DNA from: Bradyrhizobium erythrophlei
GTDB taxonomy: Bacteria; Pseudomonadota; Alphaproteobacteria; Rhizobiales; Xanthobacteraceae
Assembly: GCF_900129425.1 (NCBI RefSeq)
Contig: NZ_LT670817.1
Coordinates: 6,076,001 to 6,140,000 of the forward strand
Direction: 5' to 3'
DNA: 64,000 nt
Below, in pieces: positions 42,978 through 51,334 of this stretch. Position numbers and translations under genes: made by a program. Positions within the stretch are counted from its first letter, which is position 1. Each line of letters starts with the position of its first letter. Under the pieces are notes generated by a model, which saw only the letters and a list, made by a program, of their open reading frames with translations, was not told the origin of the DNA and ran no database searches.

Positions 42978-43439
42978 TCATTTGATGGAAATGATTTCCG
43001 CGTCGTCGTTTCCAGCTCTCACGACTTCGCCGATGCCTTTTCCAAGCATCGCCCGGGCCAGAGGTGATACGTGCGAGATCGATCCTTTCGCGGGATCGGC
43101 CTCGTCCTCCCCGACGATCCGGAAGGTTTGCTCGCGACCGTCGTTGCGAATGATGCTGACCGTCGTGCCGAAACGCACGCGCGAACGGTCGGTGGGAGCC
43201 GGCACTAATCGGGCGGTCGCGCGCCGTGCGCTCCAGTACCTCAAATCACGTGCTGCGGCGGCGATCGCCCGCCGATCGGACGAAGCCAGGGCCGTGGCAT
43301 GAGCCGCCCGCGCCCCTGCGAGGGCGGCTTCGATCTCAGCCATCCCCGTTTCGGTGACATCGTTCGGGTGCTCGGAAACCGGTCGATCAGACACGTCCTC
43401 GATGGAGTCGTCCTGGTCCCTCACGAATGCTCTGCTCAT
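42978..43439 (-). CDS. GreA/GreB family transcription elongation factor
   Basis: A 153-residue protein with the GreA/GreB C-terminal domain (residues about 95-150: SRVRFGTTVSIIRNDGREQT, FRIVGEDEADPAKGSISHVS, PLARAMLGKGIGEVVRAGND) and a shorter N-terminal helical hairpin. It binds RNA polymerase and rescues or modulates elongation; in this lineage a second, divergent Gre factor is common beside the housekeeping GreA. The upstream sequence carries no EcfG promoter. Confidence 0.88.
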   Translation of the reverse strand: MSRAFVRDQDDSIEDVSDRPVSEHPNDVTETGMAEIEAALAGARAAHATALASSDRRAIAAAARDLRYWSARRATARLVPAPTDRSRVRFGTTVSIIRNDGREQTFRIVGEDEADPAKGSISHVSPLARAMLGKGIGEVVRAGNDDAEIISIK

Positions 43440-43484
43440 GCCGGCTAGACTCCTTCACATAGGCGGCTTTGCCAGATTTGAGGC

Positions 43485-43700
43485 TCACGCTTTTTCGCCC
43501 GGCGGGTCGACCCCCCTGTCCTTCCGGCTGACTTGCTGAGCGCGTTCTTTATCGCGCGGCTGCTCTTCCCCCTTTTGATCGCGCATGATGACTTGATCCG
43601 AACCATGCGGAGGCCTGGGCCCGGGCTCCGGCATACCCTTCTGGCCGCCATGTTTGCCGCCCTGATCCTGCACACCTTCGAGATCGTTTTCCCGGGGCAT
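43485..43700 (-). CDS. Small Gly/Gln/Lys-rich protein (71 aa)
   Basis: ATG at 43700 with GAGG 12 nt upstream. Low-complexity hydrophilic sequence rich in Gly, Gln, Asp and Lys (MPRENDLEGVQDQGGKHGGQ, EEQPRDKERAQQVSRKDRGV) with no hydrophobic core, resembling hydrophilic stress (LEA/KGG-type) proteins. No family can be named. It lies upstream of and on the same strand as the Gre-like gene. Confidence 0.55.
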   Translation of the reverse strand: MPRENDLEGVQDQGGKHGGQKGMPEPGPRPPHGSDQVIMRDQKGEEQPRDKERAQQVSRKDRGVDPPGEKA

Positions 43701-43877
43701 CGCAATCAGACCTCATATTCCCAGGCGGACGGTTTCTCGCTCGCGCGGCCCTTCAATGGGTCCATTCACTCACACGCTTCACGACAGGTCCTCTTCCCGA
43801 TTCAATGCCGTCCACAGCTACTGGTTCCATCGCTATGCTGACCACCGGTTCCGGCGCGAAAAACCAGCGGACGATTT

Positions 43878-43902
43878 GGAACACTAATCCGCGCTGCAAG
43901 TT
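43878..43902 (+). promoter_or_regulatory. Sigma-EcfG-type promoter of the 43941 gene
   Basis: GGAAC (43878-43882), 17 nt, then GTTTT (from 43900), 39 bp upstream of the ATG. Confidence 0.6.
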
Positions 43903-43940
43903 TTGAGTCCCGTATCGTTGATCGAAAACGGAGATATTTC

Positions 43941-44216
43941 ATGCGATCCAAACTCGCCATCTCAGCCCTCGTGGTCGCCTCATTGTTCGGAGCGACGGCG
44001 ATCGCGTCGGCACAGACACAGCCGGCTCCCGGCGCATCCAGCGAAGGCAATGTCGGACCCGGTGCCACCGGTACCAAAATGAAGTCCGGAAAGATGATGA
44101 AGTCCAGCAAAACGAAGTCCGGCGCGACCACCGGAATGAGCAGGGGCACCACGCGCAATCCGTCCGGCCAAGGCAACGTTGGTCCGGACGCAGGCAACAA
44201 TGCCGGCGCCAAGTAA
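43941..44216 (+). CDS. Exported low-complexity stress protein, tandem copy 1 (91 aa)
   Basis: Signal peptide KLAISALVVASLFGATAIAS cleaved before AQTQP. The mature part is a Gly/Pro/Ser/Lys-rich chain (GKMMKSSKTKSGATTGMSRG, NPSGQGNVGPDAGNNAG). It is a paralogue of the next gene, sharing LAISALVVASLFGAT and GASSEG. It has its own EcfG promoter and a strong terminator. Confidence 0.75.
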   Translation: MRSKLAISALVVASLFGATAIASAQTQPAPGASSEGNVGPGATGTKMKSGKMMKSSKTKSGATTGMSRGTTRNPSGQGNVGPDAGNNAGAK

Positions 44217-44267
44217 GGCTTTTCGCTGAAAGTTTGACGATCCCCTTCGATGAGGACGCGTATCCGC

Positions 44268-44306
44268 GAAAGCATCCCCTCGGACGTGGTCCGAGGGGAT
44301 GCTTTT
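44268..44306 (+). terminator. Strong terminator between the tandem paralogues
   Basis: A 17 bp perfect stem (AAAGCATCCCCTCGGAC / GTCCGAGGGGATGCTTT) with loop GTG, followed by TGATTTC. Confidence 0.8.
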
Positions 44307-44412
44307 GATTTCTGCCTCACAGCGAAACGAAGCTTACGCTGACAATGTGGCCCGATCTGCCCTCCAGGTAGGATACGCGCAAATTTTATGAGCCGGAGGC
44401 CATCGGTCGCCT

Positions 44413-44437
44413 GGAACCTATTTCCATGCCGCAAGTT
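44413..44437 (+). promoter_or_regulatory. Sigma-EcfG-type promoter of the 44492 gene
   Basis: GGAAC (44413-44417), 17 nt, then GTTA (from 44435), 55 bp upstream of the ATG. Confidence 0.6.
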
Positions 44438-44491
44438 AGCTTTCTCGCATCACCATTAGGGAGGATTTACTGATCGAAGGAGGAGATACCC

Positions 44492-44752
44492 ATGCGTTAC
44501 AGGCTTGCTATCTCGGCCCTCGTTGTCGCCTCGCTGTTCGGAGCCACGACTATCGCATCGGCACAGATGCAACCTGCTTCCGGTGCGTCGAGCGAGGGCA
44601 AAGTCGGCACGGACTCCACCAAGTCCAATCTGAAGCCTGGTACGACGACCGGTTCCGCAACAACCGGTCCGGTAACAAAGACCATCACCAACAAGGGCGT
44701 TGCGCGCAACCCTTCCGCCGACAATGACGCCGGCATCGGTCGCGGAAAATAA
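44492..44752 (+). CDS. Exported low-complexity stress protein, tandem copy 2 (86 aa)
   Basis: ATG at 44492 with GGAGGAG upstream. Signal peptide RLAISALVVASLFGATTIAS, cleaved before AQMQP; the mature part is Thr/Gly/Ser-rich (STKSNLKPGTTTGSATTGPV). The leader and GASSEG are shared with the 43941 product, so this is a tandem duplication with a diverged tail. Each copy has its own promoter and terminator. Confidence 0.75.
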   Translation: MRYRLAISALVVASLFGATTIASAQMQPASGASSEGKVGTDSTKSNLKPGTTTGSATTGPVTKTITNKGVARNPSADNDAGIGRGK

Positions 44753-44793
44753 CGGATTTTCACGTTGAAGGGCGGATGTACCCCTTCGACATC

Positions 44794-44823
44794 AAAGGGC
44801 CCCGCCGCCATACGGGGCCCTTT
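44794..44823. terminator. Terminator between convergent genes
   Basis: A perfect 11 bp stem (AAAGGGCCCCG / CGGGGCCCTTT) with an 8 nt loop. It serves the gene ending at 44752 and can act for the minus-strand gene at 44852. Confidence 0.75.
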
Positions 44824-44851
44824 GCTATTGTCACCTGACAGCCGGGATCGA

Positions 44852-45091
44852 TCAATGGCGGTAATGCCGGCGCCGGTGATGCACCGGCGGATGTCCTATA
44901 TAGGCATAGTTGTTTTGCCAGGATGGATAGCCGCCGTCCGTATAGGGATTGCCTGGCCCCAGATTCTGGCAATTGGCGTCAGGATAGTACTGGGCGCAAC
45001 GGCCGGGATTCGAGATCACCGGCTGCGCTTGAGACGCGCCCACCAGCGCCGTTGCCGCGACAGCCGCGGCACCCAACAAAGCAAATTTCAT
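44852..45091 (-). CDS. Small exported His/Arg-rich protein (79 aa)
   Basis: ATG at 45091 with AGGAGAAG upstream. A signal peptide (KFALLGAAAVAATALVGASQA) precedes a mature region with two cysteines and many aromatics (RCAQYYPDANCQNLGPGNPY) and a His/Arg tail (HPPVHHRRRHYRH) suited to binding metal. A near-match to the EcfG promoter (GGAAT-N16-CGTT, 45147 to 45123) lies 32 bp upstream. Confidence 0.65.
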   Translation of the reverse strand: MKFALLGAAAVAATALVGASQAQPVISNPGRCAQYYPDANCQNLGPGNPYTDGGYPSWQNNYAYIGHPPVHHRRRHYRH

Positions 45092-45649
45092 TCGTTCTTC
45101 TCCTGATTTGCGCGGTCGGCTAAACGTGGTGTCGGAACTCACATTCCCCCAATTATGCTCTTGTAATGGTGATGATAGTGACGCGGAATTTACCCGTGAG
45201 ACTCATCGACCGGGCGGGGTGACGATTTGCGTCGTGGACTACGGTTTGACCGGCTTCTTCATGTGGACCTCGCCACAGCTGGATGCGACTCGCGTGGTGA
45301 TTCTTCAAAGCCGCGATGTGCATGGAACACGATGTTCGCAGCGAACCTCGCATTGGTGCGCAGCGCGACCGCGTGGCCCCCTCTTCACACATCACCGACC
45401 GATGCCCCAAACGGATCAACCGAACCTTGAAGACGCGCCCACATAGGGCCCATCGGGCGCCGCCTTCATACTTCCGGAATGTTAAGAACGCGCCTTCAAC
45501 GGCTGCAGCAACCGATTGCGAGGGGAAGGTAGGTCAGGCTCACATTTTAGTGACCCATTCGGCCACATGATTTTCGCGGAGTATCGAAATAAACGATCTG
45601 GGCCGATGTTTGCTAAATAGCGCAAAAGCGGCTGGAGAGAGATTTCGCG
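45092..45649. other. 558 bp intergenic region
   Basis: It holds the promoter region of the minus gene at 45091 and the upstream region of the polyketide operon. No supported gene, RNA or repeat; the open frames here have no protein-like features. Confidence 0.4.
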
Positions 45650-46699
45650 ATGTCTAAGGCTGCCCTAGTCTCCCTCGCGACATCGGTCCCTCCGCACGCT
45701 TTCTTACAGAAGGATGTTCTGGCGGCAGCCTGGAATGTGTTCGGTCCCCGTTTTCCCGAGTTCGAAAGGTTTTCGAGCATTTTTTCGAATACCGGAATCG
45801 TCAAGCGACATGGCGTGAAGCCATTCGACTGGTATCTCGAGCCCCGGGGCTGGCCGGAGCGCACCGAGGCCTTTCTTGGAGGCGCCGAGGCGCTTTTTGT
45901 CGACGTCGCCGAGAAAGCGCTGGCAAGTGCCAACCTCGCCGGCAGCGATATCGACACCGTCGTCACCGTCAGCTCCACCGGAATCGCGACGCCAAGCCTG
46001 GAGGCCCGTGTTGCCCGACGAATGGGTTTCCGATCCGACGTCACGCGCGTGCCGGTGTTCGGCCTCGGCTGCGCGGGCGGGGCCTCGGGCTTGTCGATCG
46101 CCTCCCGCCTTGCACAGTCGCGACCGGGTACCAACGTGCTGCTGGTGACGATCGAGCTCTGCACGCTTGCGCTTCGGCTCGACGAACTCACCAAGGCCAA
46201 CATTGTCGCCGTCAGCCTGTTCGGCGACGGCGCAGCGGCGATCGTATTGCGGGCGGGCGATGGCGGCGCGACCCAGATCGAGGATGCCGGCGAACACCTT
46301 TGGCCCGATACGCTCGGCATCATGGGCTGGAGTGTCGATCCGGAAGGCTTTGGCGTTATCTTCCGCCGTACCATCCCCGATTTCGTCATTGCGCATCTCA
46401 ATCCCGCCGTGGCGCAAATTCTTGCGCGCATGCAGTTGTCGATGGCCGACATTGACCGGTACATTTGCCATCCCGGGGGCGCCAAGGTCGTCAGCGCGCT
46501 GGAAACCGCACTGGCACTCGATCGGGGTTCGCTCGACCACGAACGCCAGATTATCGCCGACTATGGCAACATGTCCTCACCCACCATCCTGTTCGTGCTT
46601 GAACAGGCGCGCGCGAAAGGGTTGCCGGCACGCTCGCTGTTGACGGCGCTTGGACCCGGCTTCACGGCAAGCTGCGTCGCGCTGCGGCACGCCGCGTGA
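45650..46699 (+). CDS. Type III polyketide synthase
   Basis: A 349-residue enzyme of the chalcone/stilbene-synthase family. The catalytic triad is complete: Cys141 in VFGLGCAGG, His274 in YICHPGGAKV, and Asn307 in YGNMSSPT. It extends an acyl-CoA starter with malonyl-CoA to make a tri- or tetraketide that closes to a pyrone or resorcinol. The methyltransferase gene overlaps its stop (GTGA at 46696), so the product is probably O-methylated. The starter (fatty acyl or other) cannot be read from the sequence. Confidence 0.92.
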   Translation: MSKAALVSLATSVPPHAFLQKDVLAAAWNVFGPRFPEFERFSSIFSNTGIVKRHGVKPFDWYLEPRGWPERTEAFLGGAEALFVDVAEKALASANLAGSDIDTVVTVSSTGIATPSLEARVARRMGFRSDVTRVPVFGLGCAGGASGLSIASRLAQSRPGTNVLLVTIELCTLALRLDELTKANIVAVSLFGDGAAAIVLRAGDGGATQIEDAGEHLWPDTLGIMGWSVDPEGFGVIFRRTIPDFVIAHLNPAVAQILARMQLSMADIDRYICHPGGAKVVSALETALALDRGSLDHERQIIADYGNMSSPTILFVLEQARAKGLPARSLLTALGPGFTASCVALRHAA

Positions 46700-47211
46700 C
46701 ACCGGCCGAAATCATTCTCGGGGCCGTCACGTTGCAGCGTGCCGGTGAACTCCTCATTTCCAGCACCAACACCCGCAAACTGCTGGCCCGCGGCGCCGTC
46801 GAGGCGGCGCCCGGGCATTACCCGTTGATCGTCGCGGTGCACGGCGCCTGGCTGATATCGCTATGGGTCCTGGCGCGCGATCAGCCGGTAAATATCGTTG
46901 CCCTGCTGCTCTATCTCGCCTTGCAGGGCTTTCGTTTCTGGGTGATGTGGACGCTCGGCTCGCGATGGACGACGCGGATTATTGTTCTGCCGGAACAACG
47001 CCTGGTGTCGGCTGGACCCTATCGCTTTTTGTCGCATCCCAATTACGCCGTCGTTGCTGGCGAGATCGCCGTACTTCCGCTGGTTCTGGGTCTGCCGCTG
47101 CTGGCCGCCGCCTTCACGGCGCTCAACGCCATGGTTCTCGCGATCCGCATAGCAGCCGAAAACCGCGCCCTCGCCGCGTTTCGTGAGACGATGCAGCGCG
47201 GCGCGCGATGA
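46696..47211 (+). CDS. Isoprenylcysteine carboxyl methyltransferase-family O-methyltransferase
   Basis: A 171-residue membrane protein with 4 hydrophobic segments and the ICMT/PEMT C-terminal motif (LVSAGPYRFLSHPNYAVVAG, then EIAVLPLVLG, ending with the Glu in AAENRALAAF). GTG start at 46696 overlaps the polyketide synthase stop. ICMT-family enzymes next to type III polyketide synthases (SrsB in Streptomyces, BpsB in Bacillus) methylate alkylresorcinols or alkylpyrones, the likely role here. The next gene overlaps by 4 bp. Confidence 0.88.
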   Translation: MTPAEIILGAVTLQRAGELLISSTNTRKLLARGAVEAAPGHYPLIVAVHGAWLISLWVLARDQPVNIVALLLYLALQGFRFWVMWTLGSRWTTRIIVLPEQRLVSAGPYRFLSHPNYAVVAGEIAVLPLVLGLPLLAAAFTALNAMVLAIRIAAENRALAAFRETMQRGAR

Positions 47212-48770
47212 GCGCGTCAGTTACCGCGCCGGATAAGGTCGGCGCTGCCACGTGGTCAGGCTTCGTCCTGATGTGCCTCGGCATGTTCATGGCGATCCTC
47301 GACATTCAGGTCGTCGCGACGTCGTTGCCCACGATCCAGGATGCACTCGCGATATCGCGGGATGCGATGAGCTGGATTCAAACCGCCTATCTGATTTCCG
47401 AGATCATCGCCATTCCGCTGACGGGATGGCTGACGCGCGTCCTGACATTGCGCTGGCTGTTCGTTGCTGCGATCAGCCTCTTTACGCTCGCGTCCGTCGG
47501 CTGCGCGTTCAGCGGCAATTTTCTGACGCTGGTCAGCTTCCGTGTGCTGCAGGGTTTCGCCGGGGGCACACTGATTCCGGCAGTATTTTCTGCTGTCTTC
47601 TTACTGTTTCCGATCCGTTTGCATCCAGTTGCCACCACGATGGCCGGCATTATGGCCGTGCTGGCACCCACGATCGGGCCCGTGGTCGGTGGCTGGATCA
47701 CCGAGACCTATTCCTGGCATTGGCTGTTTCTGATCAACGTCGCCCCCGGCGTCATTGCGGCGGCCGCTACGCCATTCCTGTTGCCCCGCGCGAGAACTTG
47801 TTTCGCCAGGCTGGCCACGCTCGACGGATACTCGCTCGCGCTGATGGCCATCTCGCTTGCCAGCCTGGAGATTGGCCTGAAGCAAGCCCCGCATGATGGC
47901 TGGTTTTCTCTCCTCTGCTCCAGCCTGTTTCTGCTGAGCGTCGCCGCGGCAATCGGCTTCGCCGTCAGAACGCTCAAGGCCGCGCATCCCTTGATCGAAC
48001 TGTCGACGCTGAGGATTCGTCCGTTTGCGATCGGCTGTGCGCTGAGTTTTTGTCTTGGGGTCGGATTATTCGGCTCGGTCTATCTCATGCCGGTATTCCT
48101 CGCCTACGTTCGACACCACGACGCCTATGAAATCGGTACCATCATGCTCGTCACTGGCGTCTCGCAGCTGGTGACCGCGCCGATTGCCGGCGCACTGGAA
48201 AGCAGGCTCGATCCCCGTCTGTTATCGGTGGCGGGGTTCGCTTTGTTCGCGCTCGGACTGGGTTGCAGTGCAATGCAAAGCCGCGTCGCCGATTTTCACG
48301 AGATGTTCTGGCCGCAAGTCCTGCGCGGCGTCGCCATCATGTTCTGCCTGCTGCCGCCAACGCGGCTTGCGCTGGGCGCGCTGGCCGAAGCCGAGGTGCC
48401 CGACGCAAGCGGCCTGTTCAACCTGATGCGAAACCTCGGCGGCGCGATCGGTATCGCCCTGATCGACACCATCCTCTATGGCCGGACCGGCGGACACGCC
48501 GAAGCTCTGCGCGACCGGCTGATCGCGGGCGACATCACGGCGGCGGGGGCGATCGGGCTCGATTTGAACTTGTTCACGCACCGGCCTCCTGGCGCGTCGG
48601 ACGCTACCGTTGAAGCCTATCTTCGTCCGATGGTCGAGAAGGCGGCTTTCGCGATCAGCACCAACGAAGCCTGGGCCCTGCTCGCCATCGCGGCGCTGCT
48701 CGGACTTTTGCTCGTTCCGTTCGCGGGGCAGCCACCGCGAAACTCGGACGCGGACGTGCGGAAAGATTGA
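47208..48770 (+). CDS. DHA2-family MFS exporter (EmrB/QacA type)
   Basis: A 520-residue inner-membrane protein with 14 predicted segments. Typical DHA2 landmarks are MFMAILDIQVVATSLPTIQD, WIQTAYLISEIIAIPLTGWL, RVLQGFAGGTLIPAVF and GPVVGGWITETYSWHWLFLI. It starts by overlapping the methyltransferase stop (ATGA at 47208), so it is the third gene of the operon and probably exports or partitions the methylated polyketide lipid, or confers self-protection. Confidence 0.9.
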   Translation: MSASVTAPDKVGAATWSGFVLMCLGMFMAILDIQVVATSLPTIQDALAISRDAMSWIQTAYLISEIIAIPLTGWLTRVLTLRWLFVAAISLFTLASVGCAFSGNFLTLVSFRVLQGFAGGTLIPAVFSAVFLLFPIRLHPVATTMAGIMAVLAPTIGPVVGGWITETYSWHWLFLINVAPGVIAAAATPFLLPRARTCFARLATLDGYSLALMAISLASLEIGLKQAPHDGWFSLLCSSLFLLSVAAAIGFAVRTLKAAHPLIELSTLRIRPFAIGCALSFCLGVGLFGSVYLMPVFLAYVRHHDAYEIGTIMLVTGVSQLVTAPIAGALESRLDPRLLSVAGFALFALGLGCSAMQSRVADFHEMFWPQVLRGVAIMFCLLPPTRLALGALAEAEVPDASGLFNLMRNLGGAIGIALIDTILYGRTGGHAEALRDRLIAGDITAAGAIGLDLNLFTHRPPGASDATVEAYLRPMVEKAAFAISTNEAWALLAIAALLGLLLVPFAGQPPRNSDADVRKD

Positions 48771-48847
48771 CAGCGCTGCCGAGCGCAGCGCTCTGGCATT
48801 CTTATGGGGAACCAATCAACGGTCCCTGCCGATGTCTGTGCGCCCGA

Positions 48848-49612
48848 TCATTTCGACGCCGAATCCTTCGAGAACAGCGTGATCGCCTCCTGCACGGTGG
48901 TCATGAATTGCGCGGGGAAGATGATGGTCGAATTCTTCTCGACCGAGATTTCCGCCATCGTCTGCAGGGTGCGCAGTTGCAGCGCGACGGGATGTTGCGT
49001 GATGATGTCGGCCGCCTCGCCGAGTTTTACCGCCGCCTGGTATTCACCTTCGGCGGCGACGATCTTGGCGCGGCGCTCGCGCTCGGCTTCTGCTTCCTTG
49101 GCCATCGCGCGTTGCATATTGTCCGGCAGCGTGATGTCCTTGATCTCGACCGCGGTGACCTGGGTACCCCATGGCTCGGTGTGCTGGTCGATGACGTTCT
49201 TGATCTGATCGTTGATGCTGGCGGTGTCCGACAACAGCTGATCGAGGCTGAAGCGTCCGACCACATTTCGCACGGTGGTCTGGCTGATCTGATTGATCGC
49301 GTTGTAGACGTTTTCGATCGCGATCACGGCCTTTTCCGGATCGGTGATGTGATAGTAAGCGACCGCGGCGATATCGATCGAAACATTGTCCTTGGTGATG
49401 ATCTTTTGCGAAGGGATCTGCATGGTGACGGTGCGCAAGGACACTCGCACCATCTGCTGAATCGGGACGAAAATCAGCGTCAACCCAGGCCCGCGGACAC
49501 CTGCAAACTTGCCGAGCAGAAACACCACCCCGCGCTCATATTGCTTCAACACCCGCAGAGAAGCGATGACATAGAGCGCAATCGGTATGACAAGAAAGTA
49601 AATCCCGTCCAT
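48848..49612 (-). CDS. Slipin (SPFH/stomatin-type membrane protein)
   Basis: A 254-residue protein with an N-terminal membrane hairpin (IYFLVIPIALYVIASLRVLK), then the SPFH domain (YERGVVFLLGKFAGVRGPGL, TKDNVSIDIAAVAYYHITDP, VVGRFSLDQLLSDTASINDQ) and a C-terminal helix. It groups with bacterial slipins that organise membrane microdomains; these are often paired with an NfeD protein, but none is adjacent here. Confidence 0.9.
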   Translation of the reverse strand: MDGIYFLVIPIALYVIASLRVLKQYERGVVFLLGKFAGVRGPGLTLIFVPIQQMVRVSLRTVTMQIPSQKIITKDNVSIDIAAVAYYHITDPEKAVIAIENVYNAINQISQTTVRNVVGRFSLDQLLSDTASINDQIKNVIDQHTEPWGTQVTAVEIKDITLPDNMQRAMAKEAEAERERRAKIVAAEGEYQAAVKLGEAADIITQHPVALQLRTLQTMAEISVEKNSTIIFPAQFMTTVQEAITLFSKDSASK

Positions 49613-49758
49613 GGTGTCCTCATCGGTTGTCGCGCCGCACTTCTTCGGTCAGCAGTATAGGCCGACAATTTCATGGCGCCACGTCGCATCGGTGCCAGAG
49701 AGCCCAGCAGTGCGTGGTCCAGGCGGCCGCCGCCCCTTGCGTGATGGTGCCGTGCGGT

Positions 49759-49878
49759 TCACTCGATTGCCGCGTCGGGTGGACGCCAGCCGGTATTGCG
49801 CACGGTCAGACCAAGCGCTTTTGCAATCTTCAAGTTGACGATGAGTTCAATCTGTCGGTGCAAAACGGGTAGGTCGCC
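49759..49878 (-). pseudogene. Second remnant of an ABC-type substrate-binding protein C-terminus
   Basis: On the minus strand a short frame reads GDLPVLHRQIELIVNLKIAK, then ALGLTVRNTGWRPPDAAIE and a stop at 49759. This is the C-terminal signature of ABC_sub_bind proteins, as in the 6192-6310 remnant. Nothing upstream encodes the rest of the protein. Confidence 0.6.
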
Positions 49879-49901
49879 CAACATTGCGTCCCGTAGGCTT
49901 G

Positions 49902-51281
49902 CTATCCCCCTTCCCGATCGGAGTCGCCTTCCGCCAGCACGGTGCGACGATGGTAGATTAAATTGTCGAGCCGATGGGCGACCGCAATCAACGCCTGCGT
50001 CGCTACTGACCCGCTCTCGTCTCGATCAGCGGATTTCAGCAGCTCGGCCCGAAGGATCGCGTCGACTTCATCCTCGATAGCCATCAATTCGGCCTCATCG
50101 TCGACTTTTCGTATCCGCCCCGGCAAGATACAAAGTGCATCCAATGAGGGATGTGCTGCCTCGCTCTGCCGAACACCCAGAAATCGCCACGCCGCGGCGA
50201 ACACGGATGCGGCGGCGCCGAGCACCATCGGCGTCAGATAGATGGCGTTGCCGTATCTGTCCATGAAGCTTTCCTGGGTGCCGTTATAGAAGGCCGCGGC
50301 CCCAGGATGCACGGAGATGTAGGCGTCGGCATCGGTGTCAGGCGCGGCGATCCCCGCAAGCAGCGGCTGCTCGCTGACGAGGTCTCTGCGGACGTTCATG
50401 ACCTTCTTCGCGAGGTCGGCGACCAGGCTGGCGCTGAGGTGCCGGTTCGCCACCAGATAATAACCAACCCGCAAGGTTGTGATGTCGTCATCCGGTACCG
50501 GCGGCGCGCCGCGAAGGGTGCCTTTGGGAATATCGAAGCTTTCATATGGTCCTTTGGCATCGGCGATCGCACCGGCCGAATCGATCGGGATCAGCACCGG
50601 CGACGAATTTGCCCCTTCGCTGAACAGGCCTTTCACGAACGACAGGTATTTCTCGGTCAACGGCGCCACCACCAGGAGCGCGGCGACCTCTTTCGATTGC
50701 ACGGCGCGGCGCGCGTCTGAGGGCGCTATATCCTTGAAGACGACGTTGGCGTGGCCGAGATCATATTCCTTCTTCAGCACCTCCACGATCCCGTGATTGA
50801 TTTCTCCACCGACCACGCCGACGCTGTGGTCCCGCAGCTTGGCAATACTGTTAATAGGCGATCCCGGCGGCGCCACGATCATCACAACACCGTGCGCCGT
50901 GAGGGCGACGGTCCGGGCCTGCTGGAGATCGCCGGCGTCCGCGCGGACCACTGCAAGATCGACGGTGCCGGCGGCGAATGCCTTGGCAGCGTCGAGCACA
51001 TTGCCGGCATTTTCGACCTTGAGCCTGACCGCCGAATTCGTGGTGGCGAGGCGGCCGGCAATGATCGAGGCGATCTGCTTACCCTCGCCGTCGAACGATC
51101 CGATCGCAACGGTCAGTGTCGTCGGCTGCATGTAAAGCCGATAGGATATCAACCCCGCCCCTGCGGCGATGGAGAACACCCCCGCCAACAGGACGGCGCG
51201 AGCCCAGAGCGGGAATGCTGTCTGCAAGGCTTTCATCTGCATCCGGCGCGGATTCGGTTGTGAGGCAACGGCGTCAAACAT
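49902..51281 (-). CDS. Membrane-anchored TAXI-family solute-binding-like protein (copy 2)
   Basis: A 459-residue protein, paralogue of the 34411 product. Membrane segment 1 is AVLLAGVFSIAAGAGLISYR; the periplasmic TAXI-like domain has LTVAIGSFDGEGKQIASIIA and LRDHSVGVVGGEINHGIVEV; membrane segment 2 is LTPMVLGAAASVFAAAWRFL. The shared GAAAF/Y..GT.ESF before segment 2, EVDAILRAEL and HRRTVL after it, match copy 1. No TRAP permease gene is adjacent. Two further ATG codons (M14 and M16 of this frame) are possible starts. Confidence 0.78.
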   Translation of the reverse strand: MFDAVASQPNPRRMQMKALQTAFPLWARAVLLAGVFSIAAGAGLISYRLYMQPTTLTVAIGSFDGEGKQIASIIAGRLATTNSAVRLKVENAGNVLDAAKAFAAGTVDLAVVRADAGDLQQARTVALTAHGVVMIVAPPGSPINSIAKLRDHSVGVVGGEINHGIVEVLKKEYDLGHANVVFKDIAPSDARRAVQSKEVAALLVVAPLTEKYLSFVKGLFSEGANSSPVLIPIDSAGAIADAKGPYESFDIPKGTLRGAPPVPDDDITTLRVGYYLVANRHLSASLVADLAKKVMNVRRDLVSEQPLLAGIAAPDTDADAYISVHPGAAAFYNGTQESFMDRYGNAIYLTPMVLGAAASVFAAAWRFLGVRQSEAAHPSLDALCILPGRIRKVDDEAELMAIEDEVDAILRAELLKSADRDESGSVATQALIAVAHRLDNLIYHRRTVLAEGDSDREGG

Positions 51282-51304
51282 CGGTACCGCTCGATCACGT
51301 TTCG

Positions 51305-51334
51305 GTTCGAAGCATCCTGGTTACGAATTGGAAA
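51305..51334. repeat. Diverged direct repeat, copy 1
   Basis: About 30 bp sharing GTTC..A..CA...TGGTTAC..ATTGGAA with a second copy at 51551-51580. It lies just upstream of the minus-strand TAXI-like gene. Confidence 0.5.

Noticed and set aside
42938..42978. Third copy of the CGTCATTGCG repeat after the RMD1 gene
   Set aside because: Only the left 10 bp end is present; no matching right end, so it is not called as an element.
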